This document shows, piece after piece, positions 1 through 5,093 of a stretch of 5,607 bases of DNA (its first letter is position 1; each line of letters starts with the position of its first letter). The notes beneath the pieces were generated by a model. It was given only the letters and a program-made list of their open reading frames with translations. It was not told the origin of the DNA and searched no databases. The stretch spans positions 1-5,607 of the forward strand of contig CAIYIP010000242.1 in assembly GCA_903926285.1 (NCBI GenBank), read 5' to 3'. The DNA is from an uncultured Gammaproteobacteria bacterium (GTDB taxonomy: Bacteria; Pseudomonadota; Gammaproteobacteria; Pseudomonadales; Pseudohongiellaceae). The translations under genes and the position numbers were made by a program.

Positions 1-255
1 AAGGTAGGAAGCGTGACCAATAATCAGATACTTCATGTTGGCTTCGGTGGGATCAAAATCGGACAGTTTGCTTACCGCACGCGCGACCTCGTCAAAATCG
101 ACTTCGGGATAAAGCATCAGGGACTGGCCATGATGCTGCATCGTAATAACCATCTTGCCTTGGCAGCGCTGCTCAATAAGGTCGCGATAACGCGCAGGAA
201 TCGCGAGGCGACCCTTTGCGTCGAGCGCAACCATGTGTAAACCAGCTAACTGCAC
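1..255 (-). CDS. mraZ: Transcriptional regulator MraZ, 5' part (runs off the left edge)
   Basis: MraZ is a DNA-binding, ring-forming AbrB-like protein that heads the dcw (division and cell wall) cluster and represses its own promoter. Only the first 85 codons are present. The N-terminal domain is clear: the signature DAKGR falls at residues 12-16, followed by a PARYRD segment (about 19-24), the MVITM strand, the LMLYP strand, and LIIGHAS near the cut. The frame stays open to base 1. I chose GTG at 253-255: it immediately follows an in-frame TAA, has GGGG at 262-265 with a 6-nt spacer, and gives the usual 10-11 residues before LDAKGR. The ATG at 232-234 would remove the first beta strand. The N terminus reads VQLAGLH where the family usually has MFRG, so the start is a little uncertain. 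The gene lies downstream of a promoter and an MraZ-box-like array. Family assignment is firm; the start is moderately sure. Confidence 0.9.
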   Translation of the reverse strand, partial: MQLAGLHMVALDAKGRLAIPARYRDLIEQRCQGKMVITMQHHGQSLMLYPEVDFDEVARAVSKLSDFDPTEANMKYLIIGHASYL

Positions 256-291
256 TTAAAACCCCGATTTTTTCTTTAAAAACAACTAAAT

Positions 292-321
292 GCCAAGCTC
301 GAACCCTTCTGCGAGCCTGGC
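292..321 (-). terminator. Hairpin in the mraZ leader, possible attenuator
   Basis: On the minus strand the arm GCCAGGCTCG (321-312) pairs with CGAGCTTGGC (301-292) over 10 bp with a single G-U wobble, around a 10-nt loop. The next bases are ATTTAGTTGTTTTT, a T-rich but interrupted tract, so the element resembles an intrinsic terminator lying between the predicted mraZ transcription start (about 407) and the GTG start (255). A competing stem, TTGCGA (343-338) with TCGCAG (314-309), would use part of the same 5' arm. The pairing is seen in the sequence; the role as attenuator is inference. Confidence 0.4.
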
Positions 322-375
322 GCGGTGAGCAACAATTTCGCAAGAGCCTCCTTATGACAGAGATATTGCTCCTTT

Positions 376-417
376 TTCCCACTTCACAGCTACTTTGCAC
401 CCACTTTTCAGTCACTA
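376..417 (-). promoter_or_regulatory. Array of four MraZ-box-like repeats (candidate autoregulatory operator)
   Basis: Read on the minus strand, four direct repeats occur at an exact 11-bp spacing: GTGAC (415-411), GTGGG (404-400), GTAGC (393-389) and GTGGG (382-378), each preceded by A and three of them by AA (consensus AAGTGGS). MraZ proteins are known to bind short tandem GTGGG/TGGGN-type repeats at about one helical turn upstream of mraZ. The array begins inside the predicted -10 box and continues past the predicted start point, a position suited to repression. Boxes 2 and 4 are perfect; 1 and 3 are degenerate. Function is inferred from motif, period and position. Confidence 0.7.
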
Positions 418-442
418 TATTCCACCGAATTACGGCAAGCAA
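414..442 (-). promoter_or_regulatory. Predicted sigma70 promoter of mraZ / dcw cluster
   Basis: On the minus strand, -35 TTGCTT (442-437) is separated by 17 bp from -10 TATAGT (419-414), which matches TATAAT at five of six positions. The expected start point is near 407, giving a leader of about 150 nt before the mraZ GTG. The first MraZ-like repeat overlaps the -10 box. No better-spaced pair was found closer to the gene. Confidence 0.55.
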
Positions 443-584
443 GGCCTTATTTCCTTGTTTTTACAGGGAAAACCAAATCGAAGGGGTGCGGACTGGGGAT
501 AGGCCCAATGAGTAGAAACTCAAAGCCAAAGTATTACAAAAAGGTATGGATCAATCTTAAAGTGAAGTGTGAAGAGAGGAGGCT
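443..584. other. Intergenic stretch between mraZ promoter and rnpB terminator, no gene seen
   Basis: I find no convincing coding frame or known RNA here. The only visible structure is an imperfect inverted repeat at 450-471, TTTCCTTGT and ACAGGGAAA around a TTTT loop with one mismatch. It lies just upstream of the mraZ -35 box and has no following T-run on either strand. Nothing else can be supported. Confidence 0.5.
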
Positions 585-612
585 GAAAAATATTTTCCCA
601 CCATGGTGGGAA
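585..612 (-). terminator. Intrinsic terminator downstream of rnpB
   Basis: A perfect 18-bp palindrome spans 595-612 (TTCCCACC followed by ATGGTGGGAA). On the minus strand it can fold as a 7-bp stem TTCCCAC/GTGGGAA with a CATG loop, and it is followed at once by AATATTTTT (594-586). The asymmetric T-run fits termination of minus-strand transcripts only. It lies 24 nt beyond the predicted rnpB 3' end, so it most likely ends the rnpB primary transcript before trimming. It also separates rnpB from mraZ. Confidence 0.75.
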
Positions 613-635
613 GCTGTTTAGGGCAAAAAATGATC

Positions 636-991
636 TGGTGAGTCGGCCGATAAGCCGGGTTCTGTCGTGGACAACCATTCATCTGGGATATGTGTCACCA
701 CATACCTCAAGCGGCCTACCCGGATCCGGTGCGAGCCACACCTGAATGGATCCCTATTTGGCCTTGCTCCAGGTGGGGTTTACCTAGCCATGGAATGTTG
801 CCACCCATGCGGTGCGCTCTTACCGCACCATTTCACCCTTACCTCTTCACGCAAGCGTGAACAGGCGGTTTCTTTTCTGTTGCACTTTCCGTAGGCTCGC
901 GCCTCCCAGGCGTTACCTGGCACCCTGCTCTTTGGAGCCCGGACTTTCCTCCATAGCTCAATCTGAACTACAGCGGTTGTCTGGCCGACTC
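636..991 (-). ncRNA. rnpB: RNase P RNA (M1 RNA), bacterial type A
   Basis: This is the catalytic RNA of RNase P, which with the RnpA protein cuts the 5' leader from precursor tRNAs. Reading the minus strand, the hallmarks appear in order: GAGTCGGCC at the 5' end; the P4 strand GGAGGAAAGTCCGGGC; CAGGGTGCCAGGTAACGCC; GGTAAGGGTGAAA; GTAAGAGCGCACCG; the L15 motif GGTAAACCCCACC that binds tRNA CCA; GCAAGGCCAAATAGGG; and near the 3' end GACAGAACCCGGCTTAT. The termini close the molecule by a 9-bp P1 helix, GAGTCGGCC (991-983) with GGCCGACTC (648-640), followed by ACCA. The length of about 356 nt is shorter than the 377 nt of Escherichia coli; most of the difference is a P3 reduced to a 6-bp hairpin (970-965 with 959-954). 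End points are set by alignment from memory to E. coli and could move by a few bases. Confidence 0.97.
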
Positions 992-998
992 AACCATC

Positions 999-1027
999 AT
1001 CATATCGGGCGGCTCATTACGAACCTA
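999..1027 (-). promoter_or_regulatory. Candidate rnpB promoter
   Basis: On the minus strand a good -10 box TATGAT (1004-999) ends 7 nt before the predicted first base of RNase P RNA at 991, as expected if transcription starts at the mature 5' end. The -35 at 17-bp spacing (1027-1022, TAGGTT) is poor. No terminator is visible between the rsmI stop (1066) and this point, so readthrough from rsmI could also feed rnpB. Confidence 0.4.
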
Positions 1028-1065
1028 TCAGTCTTTTTCGTACGCCAAATTATGCAAAGAAACTT

Positions 1066-1908
1066 TTAATCTTTTTTCTGTTTCATCTGCAGCGCGGCTT
1101 CATACAAAAAGTTCTTTTTGATCCCAGTAATTTGCGCTGCCAGCGCACATGCATGCTTCAGCGGTAGATCAGCGAGCAACACCTTTAAAGTGTGCAACAC
1201 CTGCGGATCGATAAGTTGCGCTTCTGCCCGCGAGCCGGCAACCACAAGAACAATTTCGCCTTTCTGTTGATTCGCATCATTGCGCACCATCTCGAGCAAC
1301 TCAGCAACAGTTGTGTGCTTGATTGTTTCAAAAGTTTTCGTCAATTCCCTTGCCATCGTTATTTCGCGCCCTCCACCCAGACACTCAAGCATATCAACCA
1401 GGCATTCCACTATGCGGTGAGGAGCCTCATAAAAAATCATTGTACGGGATTCTTTTTGCAGAGCCTGCAGCGTAGCTTTGCGAGCTGCGGACCGCGCCGG
1501 CAGAAAACCTTCAAAAGTAAAACGATCGGAAGCAAGTCCGGCACTGCAAAGTGCGGCTATAACCGCACTCGCCCCGGGAACAGGAACTACTTTGATACCC
1601 CGAATATGCGCCTGACGCACAAGTTGATACCCGGGATCAGAAACAAGTGGAGTGCCCGCATCAGAAATAAGGGCTATATCCTCGCCGCTCGTGATTCTTT
1701 CAAGCAATTTTGCAACTTGCTGACCCTCGTTAAAGTCATGATAGGCAAGCATAGGCGTGCTTATGCCGAACTGCTGCAGCAGAGTACGGCTATGCCGGGT
1801 ATCCTCCACCGCAATCAGGTCCACCTCGCGCAACACGCTGAGCGCGCGTTCGCTGATATCACCCAGATTTCCTATCGGCGTTGCTACTATGAAGAGTTTG
1901 CCACTCAA
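1066..1908 (-). CDS. rsmI: 16S rRNA (cytidine(1402)-2'-O)-methyltransferase RsmI
   Basis: RsmI uses S-adenosylmethionine to 2'-O-methylate C1402 in the ribosomal P-site region of 16S rRNA. The 280-residue product has the family's usual length and all its signatures: N-terminal LFIVATPIGNLGDIS (5-19), AVEDTRHS (33-40), the ligand-binding ALISDAGTPLVSDPG (79-93), PVPGASAVIAAL (109-120), FEGFLP (132-137) and FYEAPHR (159-165), with the helical C-terminal region that follows the tetrapyrrole-methylase fold. The start is TTG at 1906-1908: an in-frame TGA lies five codons upstream with no ATG or GTG between, and GGAG stands 8 nt before the TTG. It is preceded by the redoxin gene with only 15 nt between, implying one transcript. 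It ends 75 nt before rnpB on the same strand. An intact gene; the rare start codon may lower its expression. Confidence 0.96.
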   Translation of the reverse strand: MSGKLFIVATPIGNLGDISERALSVLREVDLIAVEDTRHSRTLLQQFGISTPMLAYHDFNEGQQVAKLLERITSGEDIALISDAGTPLVSDPGYQLVRQAHIRGIKVVPVPGASAVIAALCSAGLASDRFTFEGFLPARSAARKATLQALQKESRTMIFYEAPHRIVECLVDMLECLGGGREITMARELTKTFETIKHTTVAELLEMVRNDANQQKGEIVLVVAGSRAEAQLIDPQVLHTLKVLLADLPLKHACALAAQITGIKKNFLYEAALQMKQKKD

Positions 1909-1923
1909 AGGTACGACTCCAGT

Positions 1924-2493
1924 TCAATTTGGCTCATTGCCAGGCTTCCATTTTATATTGCAGCCAATACTGGGTTTTTGTTCCTCAGCGATCTGTTTGT
2001 CTTGTAATGCTGCATCCATGGCTGCGCACAAATCATGTCCGGTAACAGGAATATTATTGCCCGGCCTGCTGCCATCAAACTGACCGCGGTAGATCAGCCT
2101 CCGCGCCGCATCGAACAAATAAAAATCCGGAGTGCATGCAGCGTCATAAGCTCTGGCGATCGCTTGGTCTTCATCAAGAAGATAGGGGAAGGAATAACCA
2201 ATGGCCTTTACCTCTTCCCGCATCTTTTCCATGTTATCTGCAGGGAAAGCGGCAATGTCATTACTGTTAATAGCAACAAAGCCTACTCCTCTGGCCTGAT
2301 ACTTACCGCCGACCTCAGCAAGTTGCGAGCGAATATGTTTAACGAAGGGGCAGTGGTTGCAGACAAAAGCCACTACCAGCAGTTTTTTAATTTTGAAGCT
2401 GCTCAAACTGACGATCGAACCGTCGGTGGCAGGCAAGCTAAAATCGGGCGCCGGTGTTCCCAGTGCGAGCATTGTGGAAGAAGTTAAGGCCAT
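1924..2493 (-). CDS. Peroxiredoxin-like/thioredoxin-family redoxin with CNHC motif
   Basis: A thioredoxin-fold protein of 189 residues, probably cytoplasmic because no signal peptide or membrane segment is seen. Its exact substrate is unknown. The redoxin features are N-terminal GTPAPDFSLP (12-21), then strand LLVVAFVCNHCPFVK with a C-x-x-C pair at C45 and C48, VAINSND (73-79), a cis-proline region CTPDFYLFD (120-128) with a third Cys, and YRGQFDGSRPGN (135-146). The C terminus carries PSIGCNIKWKPGNEP (174-188), which I recognise as the tail typical of the AhpC/TSA-like subfamily with a CNHCP motif (peroxiredoxin-like 1). It ends one residue after that motif. I prefer ATG at 2491-2493, preceded by AGAGA and giving the usual MALT start; ATG at 2530-2532 would add 13 residues but has no good ribosome binding site. 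It is the first gene of a likely two-gene operon with rsmI. This gene is not part of the usual rsmI-lpoA neighbourhood. A role in thiol redox or peroxide defence is inference from the fold. Confidence 0.88.
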   Translation of the reverse strand: MALTSSTMLALGTPAPDFSLPATDGSIVSLSSFKIKKLLVVAFVCNHCPFVKHIRSQLAEVGGKYQARGVGFVAINSNDIAAFPADNMEKMREEVKAIGYSFPYLLDEDQAIARAYDAACTPDFYLFDAARRLIYRGQFDGSRPGNNIPVTGHDLCAAMDAALQDKQIAEEQKPSIGCNIKWKPGNEPN

Positions 2494-2630
2494 GGAATTC
2501 TCTGTTATTACCAAACCAGGGTGGGCTGTCATCTTGCCACAATTGCGACATATTTGAAAAAATTGTCATGCAAAACACATCGTCAGGAAAATATTATTGC
2601 GCTTGTCCACCCCGATCACCGACATTAGAG

Positions 2631-2659
2631 GTGGAAGGCCAACAACCTTGCGCTATACT
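2631..2659 (+). promoter_or_regulatory. Candidate lpoA promoter
   Basis: The -10 box TATACT (2654-2659) matches the sigma70 consensus at five of six positions; at 17-bp spacing the -35 is GTGGAA (2631-2636), a weak three-of-six match. The predicted start near 2666 gives a leader of about 35 nt before the lpoA ATG. The same 207-nt gap must also hold the promoter of the divergent redoxin-rsmI genes, but I could not pick a convincing -35/-10 pair on the minus strand. Confidence 0.45.
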
Positions 2660-2700
2660 GAAACGCAATTAGCCAGGCCAGGACGCTTAAACAATTCGGC

Positions 2701-4548
2701 ATGATTTCTATTAATTCCAACCATTGTATTTTGTGTTCGTTGTTGGTGCTGGCACTGCTTGAAGCTTGCAGCTCAACACCGCCGCCACCAGAGCCACCTC
2801 CTGTCGTCGAAGAAGTCGTTATTCCAGAACCGGAAGCTCGCGTCCTGACTGTTGATGACATTTTGCAACAAGCTGCTAGCGCTGCCCCCGAACAAGCAGC
2901 AAAACTACTGTTGCAGGCAGCCCAATTACTTCAAGATCAGGGAAACAATGCTGAAGCAGCGAATGTCGCAGCATTCATAGATAGCGAAATGCTGGATGCC
3001 AACACCAGATCCAGTATGCTGCTGTTACAGGCAGAGTTAGCGATTGCCGCACAGAAGCCTTCTGATGTCATAACCCTGTTAAGAGCAAGCAATTTCCCCA
3101 ATCTCCAGCAACTCGATAGCCAGACCCGGATTCGTTACCACGAGCTACGCGCTCAAGCACAATTTGCTACGGGCAGAATCCAGCAGAGCATGGTTGAGCG
3201 GATTGAACTCGACGCACTGCTTACACCTGATGCGAAACGCGCTAACCATGAAGCAATATGGTCGGCATTGAATGCACTGTCGCTGCCGCAGTTACAGGGG
3301 CAGGCCAATGCAGCTGGCAATCCTGAGCTGCAAGGCTGGTATGAACTGGCACTGATCAGCCGCACATACGACAACAACCTTGATCGACAATTGGCTGAGT
3401 TACGAAGCTGGCTTGCGGCAAGGACTGGTCACCCCGCCGCCATTATCCTGCCGAAAGAAATGGCACTGACTGAAGTCATGGTGCAGGAAAGACCAGAAAG
3501 AATAGCACTTTTGCTACCTTTGGATACTACAGCTGGCACTATCGTCCGCGACGCATTCATGAGCGCCTACTTCGATCTTCAGGAAATTGGCGGACAAGTC
3601 CCGGCAATTAAAATTTATGATACTGACGGGACCAGCGATGTGCGGATTTTGCATCGTCAAGCGCGCATGGAAGGAGCCCAACTTATTATTGGTCCTTTGT
3701 TGAAGCAGGATGTCACCTTGTTGCAACAGGAAATCGATCTCGGCGTACCCACGCTTGCGTTGAATAACGCTGAAGGACAGCCTTCCGCATCACCTTTGTT
3801 TTTTCAATTTTCACTTGCGCCCGAAAATGAGGCGCGCCAGTTGGCACATAAAGCCTGGCAGGATGGCCATCGGCGCGTGGCAATCCTTGGCCCGCAAGAT
3901 AGTGCGGGCAATGATATCTATGCCCGCAAGCGCGAAAGTTTTCTGAGCGAATGGAAACGGCTTGGAGGCACCGTAGCGTCGGTAGATACTTATACTGATA
4001 ACTACACATCAACGATATCAAACATGCTACTGCTGACCGCTAGCGAGAATCGTAATCAACGACTTCGCGAGCTCATCCGGCAACCAGTACAATTTGTTCA
4101 ACATCGACGGCAGGATGTCGATTTTATTTACCTGTTGGCCCAGCCCGCATCGGCGCGCCAGATCGTACCAAGCCTGGCCTATTTATTTGCAGGGGATATT
4201 CCGGTTTACGCGAGCCAGGATGTGTATTCGGGCGAGCCGCGGCCGCTGGAAGACAAGGACATCAACGGAGTGACATTTGGTGACAGCCCATGGTTACTGA
4301 ATACTGGAAATCCCGCAACCAAACGCACACGTGATTTGTTTCCGATGAATTCTGCCCAGAACTTGCGACTACAGGCTTTTGGGATTGATGCCTTTCGGCT
4401 GTATCCCCGCTTACGACTGTTTCAGGAGGACAGCGATAGCAACATTACAGGCGCCACGGGCATATTAAAACTCGGACCAAATAATACTATCGAGCGCGAA
4501 CTGACCTGGGCCGTCATTCGTGAGGGTCGCGCAGTAATAGAAAACTGA
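2701..4548 (+). CDS. lpoA: Penicillin-binding protein activator LpoA (outer-membrane lipoprotein)
   Basis: LpoA is anchored in the outer membrane and reaches through the peptidoglycan to stimulate the transpeptidase of PBP1A, guiding cell-wall growth. The 615-residue product starts with a short hydrophobic signal (about 9-22) and a lipobox LEAC whose lipidated cysteine is C23. A proline-rich linker (about 27-45) follows, then an alpha-helical, glutamine/alanine-rich TPR-like N-domain (about 50-250). The C-terminal domain has the fold of periplasmic binding proteins: it opens at ERIALLLPLDTT near 265 and includes GPLLKQDV, LALNNAEG, FFQFSLAPENEARQLA, HRRVAILGPQ, and near the end FGIDAFRLYPRL. 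It is a little shorter than E. coli LpoA (678). The signal has no Lys or Arg before the hydrophobic core, and no clear ribosome binding site precedes ATG 2701 (AGGA is 17 nt away); no other conventional start lies between the upstream in-frame TGA (2659-2661) and this ATG. It is followed 55 nt later by yraN. Confidence 0.93.
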   Translation: MISINSNHCILCSLLVLALLEACSSTPPPPEPPPVVEEVVIPEPEARVLTVDDILQQAASAAPEQAAKLLLQAAQLLQDQGNNAEAANVAAFIDSEMLDANTRSSMLLLQAELAIAAQKPSDVITLLRASNFPNLQQLDSQTRIRYHELRAQAQFATGRIQQSMVERIELDALLTPDAKRANHEAIWSALNALSLPQLQGQANAAGNPELQGWYELALISRTYDNNLDRQLAELRSWLAARTGHPAAIILPKEMALTEVMVQERPERIALLLPLDTTAGTIVRDAFMSAYFDLQEIGGQVPAIKIYDTDGTSDVRILHRQARMEGAQLIIGPLLKQDVTLLQQEIDLGVPTLALNNAEGQPSASPLFFQFSLAPENEARQLAHKAWQDGHRRVAILGPQDSAGNDIYARKRESFLSEWKRLGGTVASVDTYTDNYTSTISNMLLLTASENRNQRLRELIRQPVQFVQHRRQDVDFIYLLAQPASARQIVPSLAYLFAGDIPVYASQDVYSGEPRPLEDKDINGVTFGDSPWLLNTGNPATKRTRDLFPMNSAQNLRLQAFGIDAFRLYPRLRLFQEDSDSNITGATGILKLGPNNTIERELTWAVIREGRAVIEN

Positions 4549-4585
4549 TTGCCTCATTTCAACTTATACCTAGTAGGAAAGTAAC

Positions 4586-4601
4586 GGATCAAGGAGGATC
4601 C
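4586..4601 (+). promoter_or_regulatory. Strong yraN ribosome binding site within a small inverted repeat
   Basis: AAGGAGG (4591-4597) is a near-perfect Shine-Dalgarno sequence with a 6-nt spacer to ATG 4604, which fixes the yraN start. It is bracketed by GGATC (4586-4590) and GATCC (4597-4601), able to form a 5-bp stem that holds AAGGAG in its 6-nt loop. Whether the stem forms in the cell is unknown. Confidence 0.65.
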
Positions 4602-4603
4602 AG

Positions 4604-4981
4604 ATGCCTGCTCTCAATCCACGCAAGTGGCTAGTCCCGAAAGGTCTTCACTTTGAATCTTTGGCCTTGCGCTATTTACAAAAACAAGGCCTACGTCTCG
4701 TGACAAAAAATTACCGATGTGCCGCTGGCGAAATTGATCTGATCATGATGCACAAGCGCACCTTGATATTTGTCGAGGTCCGCTTCAGGGAAGCTGAAGA
4801 TTTTGGTTCCGCAATCGAGACAGTGGATCGCCGCAAACAACTGAAAGTGCGGCGAGCGGCCCAGCACTATTTACTGCGCCATAAAACTTATGACTCGCTT
4901 CAATGCCGGTTTGACGTTGTCGGGATTACGAAAAAAAATAGCGATGTGCAATTCTCGTGGCTGCCAAATGCCTTTGAATAA
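4604..4981 (+). CDS. yraN: YraN family protein (UPF0102, endonuclease-like fold)
   Basis: A small basic protein of 125 residues, the normal size for YraN/UPF0102. The family has a restriction-endonuclease-like fold and its biochemical role is not settled. The diagnostic residues are present: a helix with GLHFESLALRYL (E18), the GEIDLI motif (42-47, with D45), and the FVEVRFR strand (56-62, E58 and R60) that corresponds to the E-x-K/R nuclease motif. A DVVGI segment near the C terminus is also typical. The start is fixed by the strong AAGGAGG site 6 nt upstream. It sits 55 nt after lpoA and 112 nt before the SIS-domain gene, the same order as lpoA-yraN-diaA in E. coli, so cotranscription is likely. 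No metal-binding or DNA-cleavage activity can be claimed from sequence alone. Confidence 0.95.
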   Translation: MPALNPRKWLVPKGLHFESLALRYLQKQGLRLVTKNYRCAAGEIDLIMMHKRTLIFVEVRFREAEDFGSAIETVDRRKQLKVRRAAQHYLLRHKTYDSLQCRFDVVGITKKNSDVQFSWLPNAFE

Positions 4982-5093
4982 AGCTTGAACACAAGTTGAA
5001 TACGGAAGGCGGGTTGAGAAATCACCACATTCATAGAGTGTTCAGGCTGTTTCAAGTAGAATAGTCAAGGCAGTTTTAAAACACGGAATATTG

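Noticed and set aside
450..471. Imperfect inverted repeat as a terminator
   Set aside because: It has a mismatch and no T-run on either exit side, so it does not meet the usual pattern; noted only as structure in the intergenic stretch.
13..515. Plus-strand frames across mraZ and its promoter region
   Set aside because: They overlap the mraZ coding strand and its regulatory region, and the translations have no family resemblance.
667..1069. Two short plus-strand open frames over the RNase P RNA
   Set aside because: The region is rnpB on the minus strand with conserved RNA core motifs, so the frames are incidental.
1192..2007. Long plus-strand open frame (271 codons)
   Set aside because: It lies antisense to rsmI and the end of the redoxin gene, both of which carry clear family motifs; its translation has no recognisable domain.
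2035..2487. Plus-strand open frame of 150 codons
   Set aside because: Antisense to the redoxin gene; no motif and no ribosome binding site of note.
3153..4021. Minus-strand open frames inside lpoA
   Set aside because: Shadows of the lpoA reading frame, without start signals or recognisable products.
4982..5093. Separate promoter for the SIS-domain gene (TAGAAT at 5057-5062)
   Set aside because: No acceptable -35 at 16-18 bp spacing; TTGAGA at 5014-5019 has no -10 partner. Too weak to list as a feature.
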